Origin: Sipunculus nudus
Taxonomy: Eukaryota; Annelida; Sipuncula; Golfingiida; Sipunculidae
Length of the DNA: 64,000 nucleotides
Direction of reading: 5' to 3'
Assembly (NCBI GenBank): GCA_026874595.1
Contig: CM049313.1
Coordinates: 19,607,508-19,671,507 of the forward strand
The notes beneath the pieces were generated by a model that saw nothing but the letters and a program-made list of their open reading frames with translations, made no database searches and was not told the origin of the DNA. Below are positions 36,229 through 49,314 of this stretch, piece after piece. A program made the translations under genes and the position numbers. Numbering within the stretch: position 1 is the stretch's first letter; every line of letters begins with the position of its first letter.

Positions 36229-39200
36229 CGTTCTTATCCAAATGATCAATTCATACTGGATTTATCGCCTGGGAACGAGATTTCTGGACACGCAGTAATG
36301 CGGATGAACTAATGGAAAGGCTGATTGCTATAGCCTTCCAGACTTTACAAGCAGGATCCTTATAAGAATGTATAAGATTCAATGGCCATCGACTCATGGT
36401 AAACTTTTGGTAGCTCTATAGGTAGGAAGGTCTTGGCACCAATTATTATGTTATTTGGCATGGTTGCCCAAGCAGCTAGAACACTGATTTTAAAACTTAA
36501 ATAGATTGGCAATAACTTAAAAACCACAAATAGGATCTGTTTACCTGTTGTATACTTCTCAAAAAATGAGTTTACATTGTGTGACGGAAATAAGACATGC
36601 CAGTTTTGGAGCGACCTATTAATGTATCGACAGGTTGTAGATCAGCAGAGTTATCGCCGTACCCGGTAGTTTCTGTTTTTATAGGCCCAAATATATAATC
36701 TGTCCAATGCTACCCGTTCTACGGTGTCCTATATGAACATTTACTTTCCTGCTTGATTTCTACCTTTGCAGCTTCGAAATCATTATAGACCCATTTATAT
36801 TCTAATCCACAGTCTAGTTTTAACTCTATTCCCTTAAAAAATATCGCCCTATTTAGGATGTTCCCAATTCATCCCGTATGAAGGATTCTATAGTCGCTAT
36901 TTTTTTATATTTTAGATGTTAAGATATCATGTTTTTTAACAAATTCAACAGAGCCGTTTGCGGAGGAAATCCCTGGAACAAGTGTTCTTCCACAATGATT
37001 TAAAACTGTATCGCTTGTGTTTTTAAAGCTAATAAAGAGGTACTTTTAATCTATGGAGCATGCACATGCAGTAAAAGATGGTATAAACCCAGAGGTAGCT
37101 CACCATTTTCAATGTAAACAGAACTCAGACTGCGCTGTTGCGTCCGGACGTCTTTTCCGGTGCGTTCAGGACACCGACCCGGAAGCGAACTCTCTTCCAC
37201 CCGGCTTGTCCAGGGCCATGCACCATTTGACATGGAACAGGCTCCAGTGTGAGGACATGTTGGTGTGAACTTTGATAGATTTATCCCTTTTGAACAGGTG
37301 ATGCTTCCTAAATCTCGAACAGTTTTCATCAACATTTTGCACAAGTGAAAAACCCGTGATCATTTAACCTTCAAGCGTTTTTGTGCAAAAACGTGAAGAT
37401 CACCGGGTCACATCGGCCATGGACTAGCCATACGAAACCAATCCCAAATCGGCTTAGGTTAAGGTAGATCCTTTCATAAATGTACCGCCAAATTAAATAG
37501 CTTCACGTTAAAAGTGTTGTTTCTACTTTACCGCCCCACGTGCAGCCGGATAAAGATGTACCGGCGCCAGATACCTGTTCTACTGATGTTGTAAGTTTTG
37601 TATGGAAGGCGGGAGTTCCCATTGAAGCTGATGAAACTGACCCAGAAGGATTTGTGCCAGCCAATAGCGCCCGCCCGAACACACGGGAAGCAACCCCAGC
37701 AGAAGGCCGTGCATGAATTAACGACTGGCTTTTGTGTACGCGAAGCCAATGGTGCGTTGGGACTCAATCTTAGGAAGGAAACCTATCGTCTCCCCTGGGA
37801 CCCTCCCGTCAGTCAGCCCAGGTAATTCACAGAGTTATGTCGTGCGATGAATGACATCTGATCAGGAAGTTCTGGTGACTAATCTAAAAACACAAGTTGT
37901 AGTCATAGTTTGTGATGGAGTCAATATGTTTTATTACCTTTGATTCGTCATATATTTTATGTAGGCAACGCATCATCGGGCAATGATCCTGCTCTAGAGG
38001 AAAACCACAAAAATCAACAAGAAATAAAGTAAGGAAGAGTTCAGGATATCACCACTTGTGCCGATAAACCGCGCTGGTATATACAGCTGTTATAGAAAGA
38101 CCAAACATGCACCCTTTGTCTGTGCGAGACCCGATGGGTTCAAGCACCTAAATGTATCAACGTCGGGACAGAGGGTTTACATTTCCAGTATTCTTTAATT
38201 ATGTAATGTTTGTTATTTATTTGCATATTATGTTCATACACGTCAAATTATGTCCCTAAAATTAATACAAATTATTTATCATTTTTATACGTTTAACCTC
38301 TGACTAAATTATTTTCCTGTTTGATTTTCATAAAATTTATCAAATTTGAATTATTCCTAATGACAATAATATCAATAATATAATAAACTATTATTGTGAG
38401 TAGTCGTAGTAAGAGAAACAGTAGCAGTAGAACATATACAAACAGCTGAGGTATCGAATTTGAGTTAACATATTTTATATCTCAATATATTCTTCAGACA
38501 CACAGTCGGGACATAAGTGGTAAAGAAGTATGTTAAAAACATATACACACAGCTCTCCGAATCATTAAACACTTGACATATTTTAATTATCATATATGTC
38601 AGTACTGGAAAGAACAAAAGTGTGCTCTGCGCTACCCAAGTGGGCGTTTCGTGCGTGGCACAGTCTGTTGTGAATTATGATCATACGGATCCATGGACAA
38701 AAATACGAATAGGTTATGACAGGAACCAGTGTCTCATAAAGAGCAGGAAATGGGGCGGTTTACCTGAATTTCTTTATCTTAATCTTGCCCCCAGCCACAC
38801 ACACACGCACATTCACTGTCGCACGCACACAGATCTCAGGCCGGTATATTTAGTTGCAGTCTGGCGGGTGCACGAAGCGGAACTGTGCATTATCCGTTTG
38901 TCTGAGTGCAGGCGACAGAGGTGTAACATGTCTACCTGTACACAAAGGTAATCATCTGAATAACAGGCCCCGACATGCAGGTCGTTTTTAAACGTATTCA
39001 AACCCGGTGGTCTCAAGCTTTACGAAGTTATACCGGCTGAAGGGTATTCGGTGTTAACGATGAGCACTCCTGCTATTACCGGCCAGTAAAACTTGCCAAA
39101 CAATGCGCACCCTTCATTTGATAGTTAATGGCTCGCTATTTGATGTTTCCTTTCTCAGCTATGGGTCATTAGGTACATTCCCCCTGGAGAGAGAACAGAT

Positions 39201-39324
39201 TTTTCTTTTTACAAATTTTTCACCAACATACATGACCAAGAAGGCAAACTTTCTTATTTAAAATGTGCAGTACAGGCCCGACAGATATATGGAAGAAAAG
39301 GGACACATTTTTGTATAAACACAT
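36228..39324. other. No supported gene; GC-richer patch at 37.05-37.83 kb
   Basis: Within this stretch, 37050-37370 and 37530-37830 are richer in G+C and CpG and open on both strands (60-97 codons). None of the frames resembles a known family. They could be an unrecognised exon, a CpG-rich regulatory patch or an old repeat. The rest is AT-rich with no feature. Confidence 0.4.
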
Positions 39325-39331
39325 CATATAT

Positions 39332-39398
<67 letters not shown>
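39325..39398. repeat. (AT)n microsatellite
   Basis: About 37 AT units with one break. Confidence 0.97.
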
Positions 39399-39400
<2 letters not shown>

Positions 39401-41079
39401 TATATATAATTAACCCATACTTATTTTAAAAGCATTATTATAAATAATTCGATTGTAATTTGTGGATCCACTGCTGAAAGCTCAGAACAATTATGAGATA
39501 GCCGCTATTTTCAAGGATTTTATATATATTATTTTCGGGGGGGGGGGGTGAATGTCGTCGGTAATATTTATGTCCTTAGTCCCCTCAAAGACATCATGTC
39601 TGATAACAGAGCAAACATTATTTTTCACAAAGGTGCATGCCTTCAAAGTGGAATAAGCGTTGTGTGGTTCATTGACATAATTCCTGGAATATTTGCAAAT
39701 ACAATTTTCCTTCCTGCTAGCTGGCACGTATTTTGTCTGGGCCGGAAAATTACAAAAATAAAGAGAGAATAACAGAAGAAATAAATTGACCCGCTAGGTC
39801 CAAGGGTCGGTAGACTATTTTTTTACGTGATAGTCCAGAGGATTTAAGAAAAGGGCGGAGAGCACACCATGCTCAGGACATTATACATACCTGTCGTATG
39901 CAAAAATAGGGAAATAAATGGTGTTAAATACAAATGGATAGGGGGGGGGGAGCCTCTAAATCCGTCCCTGGTTTGCTTGTGCGTGTGAACATTTATCCTG
40001 ATTTTTGTAACATATGTGGAGCACCAGGCATGACACGTTTTTACTAAACGACTCCAAGGGTATAGGTTAGAAATTATCTGGAGGTTAGCTGCATTCAAAT
40101 AATCAGTGATAAGATAACCAAGTAATGATCGTGTCAAGGTGAATCCCGTCCGTACCCGTCCCCGCCTACCGCACACATCCGTACCCTTGACCTTTTACTT
40201 CTCATTATTTCAGTTAACATCCAAGGTACCTTTTTCGATTTTCTAAATTTACTTGCTTGTGGCAGAAGAAAGCACGACTGGTTTGCATAACAACTGTGTT
40301 CATAAACCCAGTGACCACAGTGATGACGTCATTGACGACCAGAGGCTTGAACCCCAGGCGAGATTCGCCTATCTTACATGAAGATTTAACCCTCCGCTTG
40401 TTGAAGCCGCAGTTAGTTTGCCCTTGCGGGCACGAGCTCTTTTCATGATTGGTTTCTTATTCTGTAAACCCACGACCCGAGGGATTATGAAACATCACAC
40501 AGACGGCCATTTTACATGTTCATGTTGGTGAGCCGCTCTCCGCTTGACACCGGAGAAAGGTCTATTCTCTTTTGATCTTGGCCGACAGACGTCGAATTGA
40601 ATTAATACACCACACCCCCTACCCTCTTACTTTTGTGATTATGTGCGAGTTCTTCATTTGTCAAGTGAAGCTTTCGGTGTACGGTCAAGTACGAAAATGT
40701 AATTGATTGGGCCCTTTTATACTTGTTATTTTTTACTCTTTTGATGTGCATGGAAGCAGACGCAGCTGTCACAATGCATTTCGCGACAGAAAAAGAGTTC
40801 TGAAGACATCTGAGAACAGACTGGATGGTTTCAAACTGTGTTCAAAGAAAGTGACGTGAACAATATTAGCTGACGTGTTATTTCGGTACGAACTGAACCC
40901 GATGTGTATTATCCATGTGTATGTGTTTTGGCTTTGGGACCGGTGATTGGGGTGGGGGGCTGAGGGTTACTCACTGCATATTCTGCATGAGAGATCAGAA
41001 AGTCAAGGTTAACTATATAACGTAAAACCTGATCTTCAGTCCAAAGAGGACATACGGTGCAACAAACAAAGAGGATTCT

Positions 41080-41080
<1 letters not shown>
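39399..41080. other. No gene seen; transposon-end fragments
   Basis: G-runs at 39538-39548 and 39940-39950. The latter is followed by a CTCTAAATCCGTCCCTGG terminus, an inverse of the CAGGGACGGAT-type transposon ends. No coding exon was recognised. Confidence 0.45.

Positions 41081-41129
<49 letters not shown>
41081..41129. repeat. (AT)n microsatellite
   Basis: About 24 AT units. Confidence 0.97.
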
Positions 41130-41132
<3 letters not shown>

Positions 41133-41255
41133 ACTTTGAGAAATAGCTCTCAATAACGAAATGAGCGAATCCGTCAAAAATATCTATATAATGATAGCAT
41201 ACCTATGTATCCATAGCATGCTTATATCGGTAGCACACCTATTTAGAGTTATAAA

Positions 41256-41256
41256 T

Positions 41257-41308
<52 letters not shown>
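41256..41308. repeat. (AC)n(AT)n compound microsatellite
   Basis: About eight AC units followed by about 17 AT units. Confidence 0.95.
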
Positions 41309-41311
<3 letters not shown>

Positions 41312-41974
41312 GTATGTTACAGTCAATCTTTGTAATCAGTCATTTCATGAATTGCTTAAAAAATTGTCATTTCGCGTAATGCTTGTGACCACCAATCATT
41401 ACGTGGCATGACTGGATTAAAAAAAAACAAAAGTTGATACAATGGTATATTTGTCAACAAAGGTTCACCAGCCCGTTCTAGTTTATGTAAATCCTCTGCG
41501 GGAGATATCAATCACAATACTCATGCATAATACACACTCGTAAAATATCCCACTAAACACCTAAATCCGTTATGCTGCATTTTGTGGTTCAATGTATACA
41601 TTAAAAAATACCCGGTATAATGGATACTCTGAGTATATATAGAAAAAATGATATAGCAGATGACCTAAAGTCACGAATGGATTGGGCTTTCTGGAGGTTT
41701 GGGTGTAGGTGTTCATAGATTGGTGCTCCACCCACACTCTTTCACCGATACAGTCTAGGATCAATACATAACGCAATCTCTCATTATAACGGCTCCCGTG
41801 CCCGTATTTTTCAGACCTCAGTCCAATTGGATCTTTATTTGCTCACAGGCTTGTCTCTGTGGAGCCGCAACTCGTAGAAAAAAGTGCCGAGTCGTCAGGT
41901 TGCATGAACGGGAGTCTACCCCTCCTCGGTTCTCCCAGGTCAATGTCCCTGGTTCACTGTGACGCCATTTACTC

Positions 41975-42372
41975 GCGCACACACTCGTACACACACCCTC
42001 ACACACGCTCGATTTTCGCACCAAATAATAAATTAATTTATTTTTAATCGTAAGCCTACACAATAATTTGTCACTATTGTAGACGAATGACATAAGGATT
42101 TAAAATATAATATTCAAGTTCGCCCTTAATACACATGTGCACACGCGTTCATTATCACACCCAAAATTAAATCGTAGGCCTATTTAATAATTTATCAGTA
42201 TTGTATTGGTATGACTTGTAGATTTAATTTATAATATTAAAGTAAGCCCTAAATACACATACGCACACGCGTTCATTTTGACACCAAATATTAAATGTTA
42301 AATCGTAGGCCTATTAAATAATTTATCAATATAACAGACGTATGACACGTGGATTTAATACATAATATCCAT
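41975..42372. repeat. ~125-130-bp tandem repeat, three copies
   Basis: AATAATTT.TCA..AT recurs at about 42062, 42186 and 42318. ACACGCGTTCATT recurs at about 42133 and 42264, with a related CACACGCTCGATTTT at 42003. Each unit includes TAGGCCTA-like and CACACGC blocks. Confidence 0.75.
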
Positions 42373-42488
42373 AGTTTTTTTCCGACATTCTAAACCGTCA
42401 TAATTATAATTTATTCACATTATTTGATGCATCTGATGAAATATCTGACTGCTTTACCAGGCCTTACCCCTTCCAGACTGCATGTACC

Positions 42489-42510
42489 TTTTTTTTTTTT
42501 TTTTTTTTTT
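42489..42510. repeat. Poly(T) run
   Basis: 22 T's in a row. It could be the reverse of a retroposon poly(A) tail, but no element body was identified. Confidence 0.9.
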
Positions 42511-43643
42511 ACCTACAAAAGCTAAAGATAGGAAATGCAGGTTCGCGATAATGCGTTATCACAGTTGTCATCACTGTCGGAGGATGGCAGTCTGTTATGG
42601 ATAATGTTAGCGCCTGCGGTGTACTCTTGTAACGTTAGCGCTACAATGATTAAACAAACTGCTCTGCCTGATGACTTTCCAATAAAACCTAGTAACATTT
42701 CTGAACTCATTCACTAGGTGCCTGGAAAAGATACTGTGTTTTGGTACGGCCGGTTAGATCTCCGAGATACCGTCATGAGCCGGGTCATTTCCCGAGACCT
42801 TGACCTACAGAATGAGTGCAGGCAGGGCTTTCCCGGCTTTTCACAATGCAAACAGCTTTGTTTCATGTCAGCTTTGTTTTCATGATATGTCATATCATGT
42901 AAACCACGCAGGTGCGAGACTGTCCTGGGCAAACTGTTTTTTAATAACCTGTACCAAAGTTGAGTCCGCTAAGGTCATATCCACAGTTGGTCGCAAAGCT
43001 AGGTTTATACTTGTGTAAATGTGATGTTTTCGAGTGTTGGTAAATATTAACTTTGGAAGCCTACAGTGTCTGAATGGCACCCATTATTTACGTTGTTCCT
43101 GTATTATACAATTACTTGGACAAGGTATTCATATTTTTAACTTTAGACAAATTTACGTCTTCTTTATACAAGTCGTCTTAGGAAATCTAAAAAAATCTAA
43201 ATAATTAAGATCCAGATATTATTGTTTGTACAGGTGTATTGAGACTGTAAAATTATATACTATCGTTTTAATTTTCCCGTTTCTTGCTAGTGTGCCCTTT
43301 ATGAAGGTTAATTAATAATTGATCTATTTAATTTGTTTACAAAATAATTTAACAACATGCATTGTTTAAAGAAGGAAAATAAAATAAAAAAAATAGGAAG
43401 AGTGTTCTTGCCTTTTGCTACAGCATAGCCTGTGTCTTAATATTTTGCTACTTTACAAGACATATACTCTTCGTTTTCGGCTAATATTCTAATTTCAGTC
43501 GTATAAAATACTATAATTTAAAGCGAAGTAGTCTAGAGAGGGAAACTTCTAATTTTATATTGCAACATTGTAAATGAATTAATAGGTCTGAATATCTGTT
43601 CTGTTACCCAGGGCAGACTACCTGGTTAGAAATGAAATGAATA

Positions 43644-43646
<3 letters not shown>
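42511..43646. other. No gene supported
   Basis: ORFs of 60-72 codons overlap on both strands at 42520-43080. None has a recognisable domain. The minus-strand frame at 42522-42710 contains a hydrophobic stretch, but no splice context supports it. Confidence 0.4.

Positions 43647-43714
<68 letters not shown>
43647..43714. repeat. (AT)n(AG)n compound microsatellite
   Basis: AT units to about 43685, then about 15 AG units. Confidence 0.97.
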
Positions 43715-43717
<3 letters not shown>

Positions 43718-45593
43718 TCAAATTTTGTCAGACATTTCTATTACATCGTAGTTTCGTGCAACATGTTGCTGCACTAATCAGTATATACATAAACTACGTC
43801 AGTACTAGATCTATAACAGTGATATAAATACCTCACATAGCCTTGAAATACGTGTGACCTTTGGCCAACAACTACAACCGTCCTTGTCTTACCTGTGCCA
43901 TATGTTGAACTGGGCTAACGATACACGACGCAGCACGCAGACAGTCAACAAGACTTGCGTCAGTGATTATTTATGCGTGTGTAGGTGTACCTTGCCCACG
44001 TTATATACTCAACGATGGTGTGAAAGCAAAACATGGGTTGACCTAATTTTGATATTGCTTTTCTTGGAACTATGGTATTTGCCAGATTTGAAACATGATA
44101 GTGTATAAATTGATTGAAAATACTGCTCTAAAATTCTTTAATACGAATATCGGTGTATTCAAATAACTAAGTTCTGTTAACTTATTAGTAATTCAAAGTA
44201 TAGTATAAAAATAATAAAATGTTCATTTAAAGAATTTTTACTACTAGGCAATTGCTTTATCTACCTTGTCACAAAAACGTGTTATTGACAATTTAGTTTT
44301 ATTTATTTGTTTTTATGAAAACTCAGTTCATCATTAAAGTAGCATTTTAACTGATCTGTCAGCCCGTTGGCCCTGTTTATTGAAGCTTAATTAGTGCAAA
44401 CCAGGGTAAACAGATGACCTAATTATTTCCTCTGAGTTTGGCACAGGCTTCAAATTTGGCATTAAAATCACTTTTTATAAATGGTAAATGGTTAAGAGTA
44501 ATTCTAGAGGGAGTGAACAAAATCAAAATCATTATATTGGTTCTAGTTATACAACTATCTCTTGCATTTACATTTCCGTTTGTCATTTTCTGAAACAGTA
44601 TTTCCGACTAGTCTATATAACACTATATTAAAGAAATATTTCTCGCACATTTTCAAGAATTAAGCTATCGTATTGTGCCCGATATCGTATTTTTTAAAGC
44701 AGTTACAGTTCATTTAAAAAAAAACTTTATAATAGATCTGACAGATATAATAAAGGTTATTCTGAGGATTCCAGATATGTATATATCATTGGGGATTAAG
44801 TTATTAAATATATATTCTAAAGCTAAACTGAACTTAATAGGTAGTTTGACGATACTTATAAACCGTAAAAAAGGTGACTATTGCCATCTTTTGTAACCAT
44901 TACTGTTATTAATATTATTTTGGCTTCTGATGCTATAACTATTGTACCATTAATATTGCCTCACTTTTCCAGTAATATTTTTTGTGGGATTTAGTTTTGT
45001 ACCGATTAACTGGTGCGAAGAGTAAAATCCCTGGTATTTATTAGAATTAATTAACTAGACAATAATATATATATAGACCTATAATTGCATCCAATGCAGG
45101 TTTCAGCAAAAAACTGTATAGACCTGTACATAAATCTTGGGGAAAAGGTATATGTTAGGGGAAAAAGTATATGCTTGTATATATCAATATATAATAAGTG
45201 ATCCAGTCTGGGAAGAACTACTCACTATCCTACAGGTATAGTATGGTACTTACTGTTTATAGACGTATAATGGATGATTTTTTTCAGGTGGGAAAAGAAA
45301 ATAAAAATATCATTATCTTGGCCTAAATATTAATTTTTATGGTTGTAACCCAAGTGAACTTGCAAAATTAGCTCGGTCTACAACTTTAGGCGCAGTTGTG
45401 TGCATGCCGTCTGTTTAGCCTGGTTAATCGTGAGTCTGGATGAACTTGGTCCTGTCTTCATTGCTGGTGCTAATGCTTTAAAGGAAATTGGACGACTTTT
45501 CATCTCTTATCGGCAGCAGATCACCAGGCCACCGAAGCACCTCAGGGGCACAATCAGGCCAGGCACTGAACCATTCTGTACACAGTCAAAACC
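43715..45593. other. AT-rich stretch, nothing recognised
   Basis: No ORF with a recognisable domain, no RNA gene and no repeat family. Confidence 0.5.
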
Positions 45594-45618
45594 CCTCTCT
45601 CTCTCTCTCTCTCTCTCT
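45594..45618. repeat. (CT)n microsatellite
   Basis: About 12 CT units, followed by a short TA run. Confidence 0.95.
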
Positions 45619-47100
45619 TTCTTATATATATATATAATTGCTGACTGACAATGGATTTTTTTATCACAAGGCAGTGGAGACCCTGTGTCATCAAAGTGAG
45701 GGCCTCAATGCTTGATTTCCTTCAGGGCACAGCATCTCAAGAACCATATCGAACCATATCAGCCATTGCCCTGAAGTTTTATATGATGACGGGTTCATAT
45801 GGAAGCATTTGTGCTATCAAATTTAAGACCCGCATATATGCCTGTCAGACAGATGGAACCTATTTATCTTTTCATCTCCACTACATCATAAATTTGTGTT
45901 TACGTGTATTTGAGTCGCCCTCATTAAAGCAATCGTGTGATTTTCTAAACAGCGATTCCCAGATTGAACTACAATTTGGTATGCTTAGTATATGAGACTG
46001 AAAAATACCGGTGATGTCAGAATAATAGCAAAGCAATCCTACCTTTTGCATTTGAGCAAGAAAATGCAATATCTTTCATTAATCTTTTTCTTCATTTTGG
46101 CATGTTCAATTTTTACCTTTTAGTTCAACAGTCGTTAATTTTCCCCTTTGACTGAATAAATGTGGTCCCTAAATCATGTGAATAAAAGTTGGGTGTGTCG
46201 GCTTATAAACCTTGCTCTAAGCTTAGCGCCATGACGTATGGGTAATTTGTTATTGAGAAAGGGGTTGTCTATAATTATTTTTTATTTGCTATGGTCGTTA
46301 CCCCCTACCTGCTTTTACACTATATTGGTTTGTGAAATGTTTAACATAGTATTTTTTATCTGCCTTTTTAGAAGTTCAAGATTCTGCATTTTTTATTTGT
46401 GTTTGTATGGTCCGAAAACCAAACAATCAGGTACAAGTGGTCACAAAATGGTTTGCAGCGCACCCCGTTCATATTGTACATGTTTTGAGAGGGCGATGAT
46501 ATACTATGAAGGAAAATTCCACGGATGTAAAAATAGAAGCCTTTTCGATGTTGAAGGTTTCCCTATACTCCCTGGCAGAGTAGCCGGGGAGATGAATACG
46601 TCATCATACTGTATGCGTGCGGGATGATCCATAAATCATGCGCAGTGGCTGTATATAAAAAAAAAATATCAGCTCCTCCGCATTTTAGAGTTAATCTAAC
46701 CTGCACGTGACGATATTTCTGTATTTTTATGCAAGACCCTTTGCATTAAACGACCTTGCGCCCTCCTGGTACACGCGAGTGAGTGGCGTGTTTCAATACA
46801 ATAAATGCTAGTATTAGCTGAATGCGGCCAAGTACTTATTACTGGGTTTGCTTAAAATAGTAAATAGTTATACCAGCTGAATCATGCCACTGGCCTTGCT
46901 TATAACAAAAAAAGAAAATAGTAATATCAGCTCACTTACTTACTGGCCTTGTTCATTTCATTACCCGTTGGATCAAGGTTACTGCGGTTGCTTAAAACAA
47001 CTGGATGGAATGTCTCCTGACACAACAGCCCTCCAAATTTGCGGCATGAAAGATGTCCAAGCATCCCAAGACGCTTGGGCAAAGGTCATTTGCACAAGAT
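45619..47100. other. No gene supported; two longer ORFs of unknown nature
   Basis: Plus-strand frames at 45651-45995 (114 codons) and 46238-46627 (129 codons) have no recognised domain, no signal of conservation that can be judged here and no clear splice context. They are recorded only as the longest non-repeat frames right of the P450 gene. Confidence 0.35.
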
Positions 47101-47109
47101 AATGTCATC

Positions 47110-48050
47110 CAGATGTACTGACATGCTAAATATCAGGCTTAAACGTCAAACCACTCCTGAGATAAATGCGCAGATGTATTGTACGAATATTTGATTGTAG
47201 GTAGCTATGTATGAAAATTCTACACAGTATGGATGAGTATGCAAATTCCAGGCCAGTAAATCAAACCATCCCTGAGATATATGTGATTATAACCCAAAAC
47301 AGATGCACTGGTGGACATCACGCAAAAGCAATCGCAGGAGGCACTACAAGTACTGTAAACAAGCAATCCAACATCTATGCAAAAACCAAAACACAGGTTC
47401 ATATATTAAACCACTCCTAGGATAAATGCTTAAATGTATTCTGTTGATACGTGATTTTAGTTTACGCCACCAGTCTTCTGTATGAGAAATCTACCTAAGA
47501 TAGAAGAACATGCAAATTTTCAGGCCGATACACCAAAGGAATTCTGATAAAAAGGGCATCAACGTATTCTACGAAAACGTGATTGTAGATGGTGCCACCA
47601 GTCTTGTCTGCAACAAAACTATCCAAGATGGATAAACATGCACAATTTTAGGCTGATACATCCATCCATCCCTGAGCTATATGCAGTTTTCACCCAAAAC
47701 GGATTTATGGATAGATGCTACACAAAAGCGATAGTAGGTGGCACCACCAGGCTTTTGTACCAGACTGAGATACTAGTATCAAAGATCAAGGGACTTGCAA
47801 AATTTGAGGCGAACTCGTCGAACTTCTCTTGAGTTAAATGCATGAATATATTCTACGAATACGTGAGTATCCATGGCGCCACCTGTCATTCGTACGAGAA
47901 AGCTGTCCAAGATGGATGGACATGCCACAGATCTATACATTGAACCACTCCTGAGATATGTGCTATTATCACCAAAAATTAGACGCACAGATGGGCATTA
48001 CGCGAAAAGGATTGTAGGTGACACCACCAATCTTTCTTAGACACGTGTTC
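47110..48050 (+). repeat. Family G tandem repeat, ~135-150-bp units
   Basis: CCACCAG-type boxes recur at about 47466, 47596, 47747, 47878 and 48024, each followed by a GAGAAA..CCAAGAT and ATGGA.A.GC segment and by CCTGAG.TA.ATGC. The same unit occurs in the C-related element at 26150-26330, so this is probably a decayed relative. Confidence 0.65.
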
Positions 48051-48364
48051 ACATATGACCAAATGACTATGCGGGATTTCAGAAAGATTGTTTTGGCGGA
48101 TACATTAACACTGATATTATAGTTGAAAGCGGTCAAGTATTTCTGGCCTTGTTTACAACGGCAATTGAATCAGTGGTCCAGTGTCTGGTGTCTGTTTTTG
48201 ATTCATCAGATTAAAGATTTTATCGCGTTTGCCGTAATGAATGTAGAGTGATAAATCGTCAATGATTTCAGACCGCTTTAATGTGGGTAAAAACTCACTT
48301 TATCCGTTCACATTTACAAACGCGACAATACTACCGCCGTCTACACCAAATACCTTATAACCAT

Positions 48365-48560
48365 ATCGATAATCTCCAAAAACGTATATTAATAATCTCC
48401 AAAAACGTATATTGATAGTCTTCGAAAAAGAAAATGAAAAATCTAAAAAATATATATTAATAATCTCTAAAAAGATATATTCTTAATCTCCAAAAAAAAT
48501 ATATTAATAATCTTAAAAAAACAGTCTATTTATAATTTGAAAACGTATAGATAATCACTG
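48365..48560. repeat. AT-rich minisatellite, ~25-30-bp unit
   Basis: AATCTCCAAAAACGTATATT and variants repeat about six times with rising divergence. Confidence 0.75.
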
Positions 48561-49314
48561 AATTGTTAAAAAAAAAAACTTAAAAAAAAATAAAAATTCC
48601 TTATCATCCTAATCATCCCAATGAAAATTCCTAATCATACTTCCTAAACAGGGATTCATATCGCGGTCACTTACATGATGAGGCGCGCACTGCTAGAGAA
48701 GCTATTTTCTCGGCATTTATAATTTGGTATCTGGAACATGGAGGAACGGAAAGGCTCCTGGACCCATTTATAATAGCTGGTCCTTTCTGTCAGTCTGAGG
48801 CTTAAAGGGAAATCCAAACAAATCGACCAAGAGATACAGGTGAACGTTGCCCTCCTTGTCCGAGGGATTGTGTGAATAATGGGTGTACAGATATATATAT
48901 TCATTGAATATGAAAATAAATGGAAACTTAGACACGAATGCAAATTACTGCTGGCTTGTAAACTCGTATATGATCTGACCTGACGCCGGTGAAAAGATAT
49001 ATGTGCCGACTTTTCTATCTTTGGCTAGTCTTCTGATAAAAAAAACACTGCTCTAGTGCAGAGAGGCAATGAAGGTATTTGGGTCAAAGAGAATTGGCCA
49101 ACTGGTTAAGGGTTAGGCCCTAATGCATTTAACAATGATAAAATCTACATGACCCGATCTTGGGAACATCAACATTTCCACAGCTGTGCGCCAATGTTTG
49201 ATCTGGCTAAAGTGCAAAAGGGGAACTTTTGTTGACTGTTCACTATCAGCCTAAATCCATATACCGCTCAACAACCGTCAGACACGTGATGGATAAGTTA
49301 AATGATTTCACCGC
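48561..49314. other. No feature recognised
   Basis: A-rich runs near 48569-48600; otherwise unassigned. Confidence 0.45.

Noticed and set aside
41859-42717. Overlapping ORFs at 41818-42093 and 42522-42717
   Set aside because: Open on both strands with no recognisable domain; the first also runs into the 125-bp tandem repeat.
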